NCBI RefSeq assembly: GCF_036346295.1
Contig: NZ_CP107819.1
Location: forward strand, 6,944,001-7,008,000
Reading direction: 5' to 3'
Source: Streptomyces sp. NBC_00536
GTDB lineage: Bacteria; Actinomycetota; Actinomycetes; Streptomycetales; Streptomycetaceae
DNA: 64,000 nt
Shown here: one piece after another, positions 15,996 through 25,447 of the stretch
Position numbering within the stretch: position 1 is the first letter of the stretch
Layout: each line of letters begins with the position of its first letter
Translations under genes and position numbers: made by a program
Notes under the pieces: generated by a model
What the model was told of the DNA's origin: nothing
The model's input: the letters and a program-made list of their open reading frames with translations, nothing else
The model's database searches: none

Positions 15996-17816
15996 TTACC
16001 GGCGGGCGTACTCACGGAAACCGCGGCCGGTCTTCCGGCCGAGGCAGCCCGCCGCGACCAGGTGCTCCAGCAGCGGCGACGGGGCCAGCCCCGGGTCGCG
16101 GAACTCCTTGTGGAGGACCTTCTCGATGGCCAGGGAGACGTCGAGACCGACCACGTCGAGCAGCTCGAAGGGCCCCATCGGGTACCCGCCGCCCAGCTTC
16201 ATCGCGGCGTCGATCTCGTCCAGGCTCGCGTAGTGCTGCTCGACCATCTTGATCGCGTTGTTCAGGTACGGGAACAGCAGCGCGTTCACGATGAACCCCG
16301 CACGGTCCCCGCAGTCCACCGGGTGCTTGCGCACCTTCACGCAGATCGCGCGGACCGTGGCGTGCACGTCGTCGGCCGTCAGGACCGTACGGACCACCTC
16401 GACGAGCTTCATCGCCGGGGCCGGGTTGAAGAAGTGCATGCCGATCACGTCCTGCGGGCGCGAGGTCGCGCGGGCGATCGCGATCACCGGCAGGGAAGAG
16501 GTGGTCGTCGCCAGGATCGCGCCCGGCCGGCACACCTTGTCCAGGGTCGCGAACAGCTCCTGCTTGACCGCCAGGTCCTCGGCGACGGCCTCGACGGCCA
16601 GGTCCACCTCGGCGAAGGCGTCCAGGGAACCGGCCGGGGAGATCCGCTCCAGGGTCCGCGCGGCGGCCTCCGCCGTGAGGCGGCCCTTGTCCACCGCCCG
16701 GGCCAGGGACTTGCCGATCGCGGCCTTCGCCGCGTCCGCCTTGTCCTGGCTGCGGCCCGCCAGCACCACCGAGTAGCCGGCCTGCGCGAAGACCTGCGCG
16801 ATACCGCTCGCCATCGTCCCGGAACCGGCCACGCCGACCACGGAGACCGGGCGGCTGGAGGCGATCACCGAACCGTCCAGCGGGGTCTGCAGGTCGCGCA
16901 CGATGACCGGGCTGCCCTGGGCCTCGTACGTGTAGAACCCGCGCCCGGACTTGCGGCCGGTCAGCCCGGCCTCCGCGAGGTGGCCGAGGATCGGCGCCGG
17001 AGCGTGCAGCCGGTCGCCGGAGGAGGCGTACATGGCCTCCAGGACGGTCCGGGCGGTGTCGACGCCGATCAGGTCGAGCAGGGCCAGCGGGCCCATCGGC
17101 AGGCCGCAGCCCAGCTTCATGGCCGCGTCGATGTCCTCGCGGGAGGCGTACTTGGCCTCGTACATGGCGGCGGCCTGGTTCAGGTAGCCGAAGAGCAGCC
17201 CGTCCGCGACGAAACCGGGGCGGTCGCCGACCGCCACGGGCTCCTTGCCCAGCTCCCGGGCGAGCGCCGTGACCGCCTCGACGGCGGTCGGCGCGGTGAG
17301 CACGCAGGAGACGATCTCGACGAGCTTCATGGCCGGGGCCGGGTTGAAGAAGTGCAGGCCCAGCACCCGCTCGGGGCGCAGCGACTCGGCGGCGAGCCGG
17401 GTCACCGACAGCGCGTTCGTGCCGGTGGCGAGGACGGTGTCGGGGCGCACGATCCGGTCCAGCGCGGCGAAGACCTGCTGCTTCAGCTCGTAGGACTCCG
17501 GGACGACCTCGATGACGAGGTCGGCGTCGGCGGCCGCGGACAGCTCGCCGAAGGTGCGGAAGCGGGCGAGTACGGCGTCCCGCTCCTGCTCGGTGAGCTG
17601 CTCACGGGTGACCGAGCGGGCGGTGGCGGCGGCCAGCGAGGCCGTGGCGCGCCGGGCGGCGCTCTCGTCGATGTCGATGCCGATGACCTCGCGGCCGGCC
17701 CGGGCGAGGACCTCGGCGATACCGGTGCCCATGGTGCCGAGGCCGACGACGGCGATCGTCTGCGGGGAGGAAGGGCCGGAAGAAGGCGGGGTGGGCTGAC
17801 TGGACTGACGGTCCAT
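15996..17816 (-). CDS. 3-hydroxyacyl-CoA dehydrogenase with two tandem modules
   Basis: A 606-residue protein made of two complete copies of the NAD-binding plus C-terminal 3-hydroxyacyl-CoA dehydrogenase fold. The first dinucleotide loop is VVGLGTMGTGIAEV and the second VVGVAGSGTMASGIAQV. Each half also has HFFNPAPAMKLVE and GFVADGLLFGYLN or GFIVNALLFPYLN. The likely reaction is oxidation or reduction at C3 of short acyl-CoAs such as 3-hydroxybutyryl-CoA, the step before crotonyl-CoA and Ccr. ATG 17816 is the first start that gives the family N-terminus. The second module's loop has Ala in place of the last Gly, so its cofactor binding may differ. Confidence 0.92.
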   Translation of the reverse strand: MDRQSSQPTPPSSGPSSPQTIAVVGLGTMGTGIAEVLARAGREVIGIDIDESAARRATASLAAATARSVTREQLTEQERDAVLARFRTFGELSAAADADLVIEVVPESYELKQQVFAALDRIVRPDTVLATGTNALSVTRLAAESLRPERVLGLHFFNPAPAMKLVEIVSCVLTAPTAVEAVTALARELGKEPVAVGDRPGFVADGLLFGYLNQAAAMYEAKYASREDIDAAMKLGCGLPMGPLALLDLIGVDTARTVLEAMYASSGDRLHAPAPILGHLAEAGLTGRKSGRGFYTYEAQGSPVIVRDLQTPLDGSVIASSRPVSVVGVAGSGTMASGIAQVFAQAGYSVVLAGRSQDKADAAKAAIGKSLARAVDKGRLTAEAAARTLERISPAGSLDAFAEVDLAVEAVAEDLAVKQELFATLDKVCRPGAILATTTSSLPVIAIARATSRPQDVIGMHFFNPAPAMKLVEVVRTVLTADDVHATVRAICVKVRKHPVDCGDRAGFIVNALLFPYLNNAIKMVEQHYASLDEIDAAMKLGGGYPMGPFELLDVVGLDVSLAIEKVLHKEFRDPGLAPSPLLEHLVAAGCLGRKTGRGFREYARR

Positions 17817-18152
17817 CGCGGGACTCCAGTGAAGAGTGACGACTGAGGGAGGGCGCGCGAAGAGGGGCGCGCCGGATGCCGTGCGGGGCGGAAAGCCGCC
17901 ACGAGCAGGGCGGTGCCGTGCGGGGCGGAGAGCGGCGGACCCTGTCCCGGGGCCACGCCGTACGAACATCGGTACCCGAAGAGATCGGAGTACCGGACCG
18001 ACGGACACGGGGGCGGCTGCGTCACCAGGCCGCCCTCGTACGTGTTGAGAAGGACAGTAACCCGCCGGTAACCGGTTGGCCAGAGCACGGGAGCCCGGAA
18101 GAGATGTGACGTACACCGCTCGCCCGCCTCCCGCCCGCCCTAGGGTGGTCGC
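17817..18152. promoter_or_regulatory. Divergent gene-free region with candidate operator
   Basis: This 336-bp gap separates two divergently transcribed genes. It holds CCGGTAACCGG (18065-18075) overlapping AACCGGTT (18070-18077), with a second GTAACC 11 bases to the left. Such short palindromes fit a regulator site, perhaps for the TetR protein, but I cannot show binding. No gene is visible in the gap. Confidence 0.3.
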
Positions 18153-18710
18153 GTGAACGTGCTGGAGCGGCTGCGGGCAGAGGCGGACCAAGCGCCGGAG
18201 TACGAGGCGCTGTTGACGGCGCGGCCGGACGCGCTGGCCGATGCGCTGACCGCGGCGGGCCGCCCGCTGTGGGCCCGCGAACTGGCGGCGTACCGCCTCG
18301 GGCTGGCCGGGGACCGGCGCGCCTTCGAGTCCCTGGTGCTGCTGCTCAACCACCGGGACCCGCCGCGCTGCGAGGCCGCCGCGCAGGCCCTGGCGGTGCT
18401 GAACGACCCCCGGACCGCCCGCGCGGCGGCGGCCCTGGCCACCAACGAACTGCGCACGGCCTACGCCCTGCACCCGGTCCGGCTCCTGACGGCCCTGCGG
18501 GCCCCCGAATCCGCCCCCACCCTGATCGCCACCCTCGCCCGCCTCCTGGGCCCGAACGACCCGTACTGGCGAGTGGCCCTCGCCTGCGTGGAAGGCCTGG
18601 GCGCCCTGGCCGACCCCCGTGCCCGAGACGTCCTGACCCGCGCCCAGTCCCACCCCCGCCTCGCCCTCGCGGCGACGAAAGCCCTGCGGGAGCTGGCCGC
18701 CCCCGCGTAG
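18153..18710 (+). CDS. HEAT-repeat protein
   Basis: A 185-residue, Ala/Leu/Arg-rich helical protein with a GTG start. Repeated helical units such as RCEAAAQALAVLNDPRTA and LACVEGLGALADPRARDVL match HEAT/PBS-lyase-type repeats (about five units). These usually act as protein-interaction scaffolds, so no reaction can be assigned. The stop is 20 bp from the convergent secreted hydrolase. Confidence 0.75.
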   Translation: MNVLERLRAEADQAPEYEALLTARPDALADALTAAGRPLWARELAAYRLGLAGDRRAFESLVLLLNHRDPPRCEAAAQALAVLNDPRTARAAAALATNELRTAYALHPVRLLTALRAPESAPTLIATLARLLGPNDPYWRVALACVEGLGALADPRARDVLTRAQSHPRLALAATKALRELAAPA

Positions 18711-18730
18711 GGCCCTTCCGTACGTACGGC

Positions 18731-20281
18731 CTAGCCGCGGAAGCCCAGCACGCCGTGGAGAGCTGCTCCGCCCGCCGTCGCGGGGACCGCGCGGGTGGCT
18801 GCGGTCGGCTGGGGGTCGGGGCGGGCCGCGCAGGTGGCGTCGGACGCCTTGCCCGTCGTCAGGTACGCGGCCAGCTTCTCGTCCAGGCAGGCGTTGCCGC
18901 TGAGTGCGATGCCGTGGTTGCCGCCGCCCTCCTCGACGACCAGCGCCGAGTTCTTGAGCTTCTCGTGCATCGCCTTCCCGCCCTCGAACGGGGTCGCCGC
19001 GTCCAGGGTGGCCTGGAAGAGCAGCGCGGGCGGCAGGTCGGCGTTCGTGATGTCCGGCGCCGCCAGCGGCTGCGTCGGCCAGAACGCGCACGGAGCGTTG
19101 TACCAGGCGTTGTTCCAGGTCATGAACGGCGCCTCGGCGTGCGTGCGCCACATGTCGGCGCGCCAGGTGTTCCAGTCCTTCGGCCAGGCCGAGTCCCGGC
19201 ACTGGACCGCGGTGTAGACGCTGTAGCTGTTGCCCGCGGACGGTTCCACCGCGCCGAACCGCTCGTAGGCGGCCACCAGGGGTTTGGTCTCGCCGCGCGC
19301 CGCATAGGCGGCGAAGGCCTCCGCGAGGTTCGGCCAGTAGCCGTTGTAGTAGCCGCCCGGCATGAAGGTGTCCTCCAGCTCGGCCGCCCCGACCTTGCCG
19401 CCCGCCGGGGTGGTGCGCACCGCGTCCCGCATCTCGTACCAGCGGGCCTCGACCTCCGCCGGATCGGTGCCCAGCCGGTAGGTGGCGTCGTGGCGGGCCA
19501 CCCAGGCCAGGAACGCCTTGTGGCGGGCGTCGAAGGCCCGGTCCTGGGCGAGGTTGTCGGCGTACCAGATGCCGCCCGGGTCGACGATGGAGTCCAGCAC
19601 CAGCCGGTGTACGCGCTCCGGGTGCAGCTTCGCGTACACCGCGCCCAGGTAGGTCCCGTACGAATAGCCGAAGTAACTGATCCGCGGCGCGCCGAGGGCC
19701 ACGCGCAGCAGCTCGATGTCGCGGGCGGCCGACACGGTGCCGATGTACGGGAGCACGTCCGCGTGCCTGGCCCGGCAGGATTCGGCGAAGGACTTCACCC
19801 GGTCCAGGTTCGCCCGCTCGACGCCCGGGTCGAGGGGCACGGAGTCCGGGCGTACGGGCTTGAAGTGGTCCCCGCCGCAGTCCAGGGCGGGTTCGCTCCT
19901 GCCGACGCCGCGCGGGTCGAAGCCGATGACGTCGTACTGCGCGGCCACCGCCTTGGGGAGCGCGGAGGCGACGTACCCGGCCAGGGCGCGCCCGCTGCCG
20001 CCGGGGCCGCCGGGGTTGACCAGCAGGGGGCCCTGGGAGGTCTTCCCGGTGTGCGGGACGCGGGTGAGGGCCAGCGAGATCCGCCGCCCGCCGGGCCGGT
20101 CGTGGTCCAGCGGCACCGAGAGCGAGGCGCACTGGAGGGTCGGGTAGCGCGCCGTCTTGCAGTCGGTCCAGCGCAGCGCCGCGGCGGCGGGGGCGGCGGC
20201 CGTGACCGGGCTCGCGAGGGCGGTGGCGACGGTGGCGACGGACAGCAGCACCGCGGCGCGCTTCTTCAAGGGGCGGATCAA
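18731..20281 (-). CDS. Secreted alpha/beta hydrolase, tripeptidyl aminopeptidase-like
   Basis: A 516-residue exported hydrolase. The first 30 or so residues form a signal peptide (KKRAAVLLSVATVATALA, then Ala-rich). The oxyanion segment LLVNPGGPGGSG and nucleophile elbow YFGYSYGTYLG are typical of the Streptomyces tripeptidyl aminopeptidase family, which removes N-terminal peptides outside the cell. The catalytic Asp and His fall in the C-terminal TAP-like domain (GGGNHGIALS holds the His). The start is TTG at 20281, five to six bases after GGAGG; no ATG fits. Confidence 0.88.
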   Translation of the reverse strand: MIRPLKKRAAVLLSVATVATALASPVTAAAPAAAALRWTDCKTARYPTLQCASLSVPLDHDRPGGRRISLALTRVPHTGKTSQGPLLVNPGGPGGSGRALAGYVASALPKAVAAQYDVIGFDPRGVGRSEPALDCGGDHFKPVRPDSVPLDPGVERANLDRVKSFAESCRARHADVLPYIGTVSAARDIELLRVALGAPRISYFGYSYGTYLGAVYAKLHPERVHRLVLDSIVDPGGIWYADNLAQDRAFDARHKAFLAWVARHDATYRLGTDPAEVEARWYEMRDAVRTTPAGGKVGAAELEDTFMPGGYYNGYWPNLAEAFAAYAARGETKPLVAAYERFGAVEPSAGNSYSVYTAVQCRDSAWPKDWNTWRADMWRTHAEAPFMTWNNAWYNAPCAFWPTQPLAAPDITNADLPPALLFQATLDAATPFEGGKAMHEKLKNSALVVEEGGGNHGIALSGNACLDEKLAAYLTTGKASDATCAARPDPQPTAATRAVPATAGGAALHGVLGFRG

Positions 20282-20520
20282 TGGGGCCTCCCAGCCGAGG
20301 GTTCTGGGCGGAATCGTCCCGGAACCGGGGGACGGAAACCGGGATTGTGCGGCGTATTGGCCCGATCTGATGACGCTTCACCGGCGGCCCCGGCCGCAGA
20401 TGGAGTACCGGCGCCGGGGCGGCCGGGTACCGGACACCGGCCGGAGGCGGATTTGGGCGGTCGACGCGGAGGTGATTGGCTTGCGGGGGACGAGTGAACA
20501 CAACTGCTGGAGGAACAGCT

Positions 20521-20967
20521 ATGGCGCAGGTCGAGGCCACCACGGAACGGATCATCGCGGCTGACGCGGAGACCGTGTTCGACGCGCTGGCGGACTACAG
20601 CGGCACCCGGGGCAAGCTGCTCCCCGAGCACTTCAGCGAGTACGAGGTGCGCGAGGGCGGCGACGGCGAGGGCACCCTGGTGCACTGGAAGCTCCAGGCC
20701 ACCAGCAAGCGGGTGCGCGACTGCCTGCTGGAGGTCACCGAGCCCACGGACGGGCAGCTCGTGGAGAAGGACCGCAACTCCTCCATGGTCACCACCTGGA
20801 CCGTGACCCCGTCCGGCGAGGGCAAGTCCAGGGCCGTGGTCTCCACCGTCTGGAACGGCGCGGGCGGCATCGGCGGCTTCTTCGAGCGCACCTTCGCCCC
20901 CAAGGGCCTGGGCCGCATCTACGACAGCGTGCTGGCGAACCTGGCCACCGAGGTCGAGAAGGGCTAG
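20521..20967 (+). CDS. SRPBCC (polyketide cyclase/START-like) family protein
   Basis: A 148-residue protein of the START-like helix-grip fold: AETVFDALADYSGTRG near the N-terminus, then alternating strands and a C-terminal helix LGRIYDSVLANLATEV. Members bind hydrophobic ligands in a deep cavity; no substrate can be named. ATG 20521 follows GGAGGA at good spacing. It is monocistronic or leads into the dppA operon 180 bp downstream. Confidence 0.8.
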   Translation: MAQVEATTERIIAADAETVFDALADYSGTRGKLLPEHFSEYEVREGGDGEGTLVHWKLQATSKRVRDCLLEVTEPTDGQLVEKDRNSSMVTTWTVTPSGEGKSRAVVSTVWNGAGGIGGFFERTFAPKGLGRIYDSVLANLATEVEKG

Positions 20968-21149
20968 CCGCCCCGCCTCTACGGAGTCTACGGACAGCCG
21001 TCCCGCGGACCGGTGGGCGCGCCCCACGCGGCTCACCGGTTCGAGTGGATTTCCCGGCCGGCGGCGACCGGCGCGCCGACCCTGGGCGCGGGCGGGGGCC
21101 GTGGATAGGCTGGGGCCCCTGCGTCGTGACCGACCGCCCGGGGGCCCTG

Positions 21150-21983
21150 ATGAAGATCCTCGTCTCCGCCGACATGGAGGGCGCCACGGGCGTCACCTGG
21201 CCCGCCGACGTCCTGCCCGGCACCCCCCAGTGGGAGCGCTGCCGCGCGCTGTTCACCTCCGACGTGAACGCGGCGGCCCTCGGATTCTTCGACGGCGGCG
21301 CCGACGAGGTGCTCGTCAACGAAGCCCACTGGACCATGCGCAACCTGCTGCTGGAGCGCCTCGACGAGCGCGTGCAGATGCTCACCGGCCGCCACAAGGC
21401 CCTCTCCATGGTCGAGGGGGTCCAGCACGGGGACGTCGACGGGATCGCCTTCGTCGGCTACCACACGGGCGCGGGCGAGGCGGGCGTCCTCGCCCACACC
21501 TATCTCGCCAATTCCATCACCGGAGTCTGGGTGAACGGCGTCCGCGCGAGCGAGGGGCGGCTCAACTCCCTCGTGGTCGCCGAATACGGCGTCCCCGTGG
21601 TCCTGGTCACCGGCGACGACCTGACGTGCGCGGACGCGGCCCGGTACGCGCCGCACGCCCGGACCGTCGCGGTGAAGGACCACGTCTCGCGCTACGCCGC
21701 GGTGTGCCGCACCCCCGCCCGGACCGCCGCCGACATCCGCGCGGCCGCCGCGGCGGCCACCGCCCTCGCCGTGCGCCACGAGCCCGCGGCCCGCGGCCCG
21801 TTCACGGTCGAGGTGGAGTTCGACGCCGAGCACCTGGCGATGTCGGCGACCGTCGTCCCCGGGGTCGAACGGACCGGGGAGCGCCGGATCGCCTACACCA
21901 GCGGGGCGATGTACGAGGGGATCCGGACCTTCAAGACGGTCACGACGATCGTCTCGGCAGCGGTGGAGGAGCAGTATGGGTGA
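21150..21983 (+). CDS. dppA: D-aminopeptidase DppA (peptidase family M55)
   Basis: A 277-residue self-compartmentalising zinc peptidase. The metal ligands Asp8 and Glu10 are in VSADMEGATG at the same positions as Bacillus DppA. Later ligands and the catalytic His appear in FVGYHTGAGEAGVLAHTY, and Glu in RASEGRLN. Known members cleave D-Ala-D-Ala and similar D-peptides. ATG 21150 starts the family N-terminus; an in-frame GTG eight codons earlier is possible. It is the first gene of a five-gene operon and overlaps the M20 gene. Confidence 0.9.
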   Translation: MKILVSADMEGATGVTWPADVLPGTPQWERCRALFTSDVNAAALGFFDGGADEVLVNEAHWTMRNLLLERLDERVQMLTGRHKALSMVEGVQHGDVDGIAFVGYHTGAGEAGVLAHTYLANSITGVWVNGVRASEGRLNSLVVAEYGVPVVLVTGDDLTCADAARYAPHARTVAVKDHVSRYAAVCRTPARTAADIRAAAAAATALAVRHEPAARGPFTVEVEFDAEHLAMSATVVPGVERTGERRIAYTSGAMYEGIRTFKTVTTIVSAAVEEQYG

Positions 21984-23385
21984 CATGGAACAGGTTCTGG
22001 ACGCGGCGGACGCGATGGACGACATGGACGCGGCGGACGCGATGGACGTGCGCGGCGGGCCGGAGTCGGCCGTCGACCCGCGGGCGCTCGACGAGGTCGT
22101 CGAGTTCACCTCCGGTCTGATCCGCATCGACACCACCAACCGCGGCGGCGGCGACTGCCGGGAGCGCCCGGCCGCCGAGTACGCCGCCGAACGCCTCGCC
22201 GCCGCAGGGCTGGAGCCCGTCCTGCTGGAGCGCACCCCCGGCCGCACCAACGTGGTCGCCCGGATCGCGGGCACCGACCGCACCGCCGACGCGCTGCTCG
22301 TCCACGGCCACCTGGACGTGGTGCCCGCCGAGGCGGCCGACTGGAGCGTCGACCCCTTCTCGGGCGAGGTCCGCGACGGGGTGGTCTGGGGCCGCGGGGC
22401 CGTCGACATGAAGAACATGGACGCGATGATCCTGGCCGTCGTACGGTCCTGGGCCCGGGCCGGGGTCCGGCCGCGGCGCGACATCGTGATCGCCTTCACC
22501 GCCGACGAGGAGGACAGCGCCGTCGACGGCTCGGGCTTCCTCGCCGACCGGCACGCGCACCTCTTCGAGGGCTGTACGGAGGGCCTCAGCGAATCCGGTG
22601 CCTTCACCGTGCACACCGGACCCGGCCGCGCCCTCTACCCCATCGCGGCCGGTGAACGCGGCACCGCCTGGCTGAAGTTGACCGCCCGTGGCACCGCCGG
22701 GCACGGTTCGAAACCCAACCGGGCCAATGCCGTCACCCGGCTCGCCGCCGCCGTCGCCCGGATCGGCGCGCACGAATGGCCGGTGCGGATCACCGACACC
22801 GTCGCCGCCTGCCTCACCGAACTCGCCGCGCACCAGGGCCTGTCCGTGGACCCGAGGAGTCCCGGTTTCGACCTCGACGCGGTGCTGGAGCGGCTCGGGC
22901 CCGCCCGCATGCTGGTCGAGGGAACCGTCCGCAACAGCGCCAACCCCAGCATGCTCAGCGCCGGTTACAAGGTCAACGTGGTGCCCGGCCGGGCCACCGC
23001 CCACATCGACGGCCGGATGGTGCCCGGCGGCGAGCCGGAGTTCCGCGCCACCCTCGACGCGCTCACCGGCCCCGACGTCGACTGGGAGTTCCACCACCGC
23101 GAGGAGGCCCTCGAAGCCCCGGTCCACGGCCGGACCTTCGGGATCCTGCGCGAGGCCGTCGAGCACTTCGACCCCGAAGGCCACGTGCTCCCCTTCTGCA
23201 TGGCGGGCGGCACCGACGCCAAGCAGTTCTCCCGCCTCGGCATCACCGGCTACGGCTACTCCCCGCTCAAGCTGCCCCCCGGCTTCGACTACTGGTCGCT
23301 CTTCCACGGCGTGGACGAGCGGGTCCCCGTCGACGCCCTGCACTTCGGGGTCAGGGTCCTCGACCGCGCGCTGCGGACCCTGTGA
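21976..23385 (+). CDS. M20 family metallopeptidase
   Basis: A 469-residue dimetal amidohydrolase/peptidase. The metal and catalytic motifs are LLVHGHLDVVP, VWGRGAVDMKN and FTADEED, with the C-terminal His in FCMAGGTDAKQFSRLG. The start overlaps the dppA stop by eight bases. The first 20 residues are odd: a 23-bp direct repeat (21998-22020 and 22025-22047) encodes two copies of DAADAMD, so the true start may be one of several in-frame ATGs up to 22042. M20 enzymes remove acyl or amino acid groups from peptides, which suits the peptidase neighbours. Confidence 0.88.
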   Translation: MGDMEQVLDAADAMDDMDAADAMDVRGGPESAVDPRALDEVVEFTSGLIRIDTTNRGGGDCRERPAAEYAAERLAAAGLEPVLLERTPGRTNVVARIAGTDRTADALLVHGHLDVVPAEAADWSVDPFSGEVRDGVVWGRGAVDMKNMDAMILAVVRSWARAGVRPRRDIVIAFTADEEDSAVDGSGFLADRHAHLFEGCTEGLSESGAFTVHTGPGRALYPIAAGERGTAWLKLTARGTAGHGSKPNRANAVTRLAAAVARIGAHEWPVRITDTVAACLTELAAHQGLSVDPRSPGFDLDAVLERLGPARMLVEGTVRNSANPSMLSAGYKVNVVPGRATAHIDGRMVPGGEPEFRATLDALTGPDVDWEFHHREEALEAPVHGRTFGILREAVEHFDPEGHVLPFCMAGGTDAKQFSRLGITGYGYSPLKLPPGFDYWSLFHGVDERVPVDALHFGVRVLDRALRTL

Positions 23386-25421
23386 TGGTCCCCGCGTCAC
23401 CCGCGGGTCCCGCCGCGCCCGCCGTCCCCGCCGTGCCGACCGCGCCCTACGGCACCTGGCCCTCGCCCATCGACGCGGCGCTCGCCGCCTCCCACGACGG
23501 GCGGCCCGAGTACCTCGGCACGGTCGGCGCCGAGGTGTGGTGGACCGAGCCGCGCCCCGACGAGGGCGGCCGCCGCACCCTGGTCCGGCGGCCCGCCGAC
23601 GGCGGCCCCGCGGCCCCGGTGCTGCCCGCGCCCTGGAACGTGCGCAGCCGGTTCACCGAATACGGCGGCAAGCCCTGGGCCGGCGCCGAACGGGCCGACG
23701 GGAGCGGCCCGTTGCTGGTCTTCACGCACTTCGCCGACCAGCGGCTGTACGCCTACGAGCCGGACGCGCCCGGCGTCGCCCCCCGCCCGCTGACCCCCCT
23801 CGGCCCCACCGGCGGCGGGCTGCGCTGGGTGGACCCGGTGCTCCGCGAGGACGCCGTGTGGTGCGTCATGGAGGAGTTCACCGGGCCCGCGCCGACCGAT
23901 GTGCGCCGGGTCCTGGCGGCCGTACCGCTGGACGGATCCGCCGCCGGTGACCGCTCGGCGGTGCGCGAACTGACCGACGACCGGCACCGGTTCAGCACCG
24001 GAGCCCGGCTCTCGCCGGACGGCCGGCAGGCCGCGTGGCTGGTCTGGGACCACCCGCGGATGCCCTGGGACGGTACCGAACTGCTGCTGGCCGAGGTCAC
24101 CGCCGACGGCGCGCTCACCGGGATCCGCTCCGTGCTCGGCGGCCCCGGGGAATCCGTCGCCCAGGCCGAATGGGCCGCCGACGGAAGCCTGTTGGCGCTC
24201 AGTGACCGGGGCGGCTGGTGGAACCCGTACCGGGTGAGCCGCACCGGCGGGGAGCCCGTCGGCCTGTGCCCGCGCGAGGAGGAGTTCGGCGGCCCGCTCT
24301 GGAAGCCGGGCCTCGGCTGGATGGCGCCGCTGGCCGACGGCCCCGTGGCCGTCCTGCACGGCCAGGGCTCCTCGGTGCTGGCCGTCCTCGATCCGGAGAC
24401 CGGCGACCTGGTGGACGCGGCGGGCCCCTGGACCGCCTGGCAGCCCACCCTGGCCGCGCACGGCACCCGCGTCTACGGCGTCGCGGCCAGCCCGCGCAGC
24501 CCGTACGAGGTGGTCGAACTGGACACGGCGAGCGGCCACGCGCGGCCCGTGGACACCGGGAGCGCCCGCCGCCCCGGCCCCGTGGACCCCGCCTACTACC
24601 CCGAACCGCAGAGCCGCACCTTCCTCGGCCCCGACGACCAGCAGATCCACGCGCACGTCTACCCGCCGCACCACCCCACCCTGCGCGCCCCCGCCGACGA
24701 ACTCCCGCCCTACGTGGTGTGGGCCCACGGCGGCCCCACCGACCACGTGCCGCCCGTACTCGACCTGCACATCGCCTACTTCACCTCCCGCGGCATCGGG
24801 GTGGCCGAGGTCAACTACGGCGGCTCCACCGGCTACGGGCGGGCCTACCGCGAGCGGCTGCGCGAGCAGTGGGGCGTGGTCGACGTGGAGGACTGCGCCG
24901 CGGTGGCCCGCGCGCTCGCCGCCGAGGGCACCGCCGACCCGGCCCGGCTCGCCATCCGGGGCGGCAGCGCGGGCGGCTGGACCACGGCGGCCTCGCTGGC
25001 CGCGACCGACCTGTACGCCTGCGGGACGGTCATCTATCCGGTGCTCGACCTCACCGGCTTCGCCGCCGAGACCCACGACCTGGAATCCCGCTACATCGAC
25101 GGGCTCGCCGGACCGCCCGACACCCTGGCCGTCCGCTGCCGGGACCGCTCGCCGCTGGCCCGCGCCGACCGGATCACGGCGCCGTTCGTCCTGCTCCAGG
25201 GCCTGGACGACGCGGTGTGCCCGCCCTCCCAGGCCGAACGCTTCCTGGCCGCCATGCGCGGCCGCTCGGTGCCCCACGCCTACCTCGCCTTCGAGGGCGA
25301 GGGCCACGGATTCCGCCGCGCGGACACCATGGTCCGCGCGCTGGAGGCCGAACTGTCGCTGTACGCCCAGACCTTCGGCTTCGCGCGGCCGGACATCCCG
25401 CGCCTGGAGCTGCGCCCCTGA
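23385..25421 (+). CDS. S9 family prolyl oligopeptidase/acylaminoacyl peptidase
   Basis: A 678-residue cytoplasmic serine peptidase, with an N-terminal beta-propeller (about 1-400) and C-terminal alpha/beta-hydrolase domain. The nucleophile is in IRGGSAGGWTT, the Asp in LLQGLDDAVCPP, and the His in FEGEGHGFRR. The start codon shares one base with the M20 stop (TGATG), so translation is coupled. The propeller limits substrates to short peptides. No signal peptide is seen; the Ala/Pro-rich N-terminus is likely disordered. Confidence 0.9.
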   Translation: MVPASPAGPAAPAVPAVPTAPYGTWPSPIDAALAASHDGRPEYLGTVGAEVWWTEPRPDEGGRRTLVRRPADGGPAAPVLPAPWNVRSRFTEYGGKPWAGAERADGSGPLLVFTHFADQRLYAYEPDAPGVAPRPLTPLGPTGGGLRWVDPVLREDAVWCVMEEFTGPAPTDVRRVLAAVPLDGSAAGDRSAVRELTDDRHRFSTGARLSPDGRQAAWLVWDHPRMPWDGTELLLAEVTADGALTGIRSVLGGPGESVAQAEWAADGSLLALSDRGGWWNPYRVSRTGGEPVGLCPREEEFGGPLWKPGLGWMAPLADGPVAVLHGQGSSVLAVLDPETGDLVDAAGPWTAWQPTLAAHGTRVYGVAASPRSPYEVVELDTASGHARPVDTGSARRPGPVDPAYYPEPQSRTFLGPDDQQIHAHVYPPHHPTLRAPADELPPYVVWAHGGPTDHVPPVLDLHIAYFTSRGIGVAEVNYGGSTGYGRAYRERLREQWGVVDVEDCAAVARALAAEGTADPARLAIRGGSAGGWTTAASLAATDLYACGTVIYPVLDLTGFAAETHDLESRYIDGLAGPPDTLAVRCRDRSPLARADRITAPFVLLQGLDDAVCPPSQAERFLAAMRGRSVPHAYLAFEGEGHGFRRADTMVRALEAELSLYAQTFGFARPDIPRLELRP

Positions 25422-25447
25422 CCGCGCCCCGCGGTTAGCATCGAAGG

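Noticed and set aside
17817..20555. Minus-strand continuation of the dehydrogenase frame to 20555 (over 1500 codons)
   Set aside because: Only the part from ATG 17816 matches the family. The upstream part lies over the HEAT and secreted hydrolase genes and has Arg/Pro-rich nonsense sequence.
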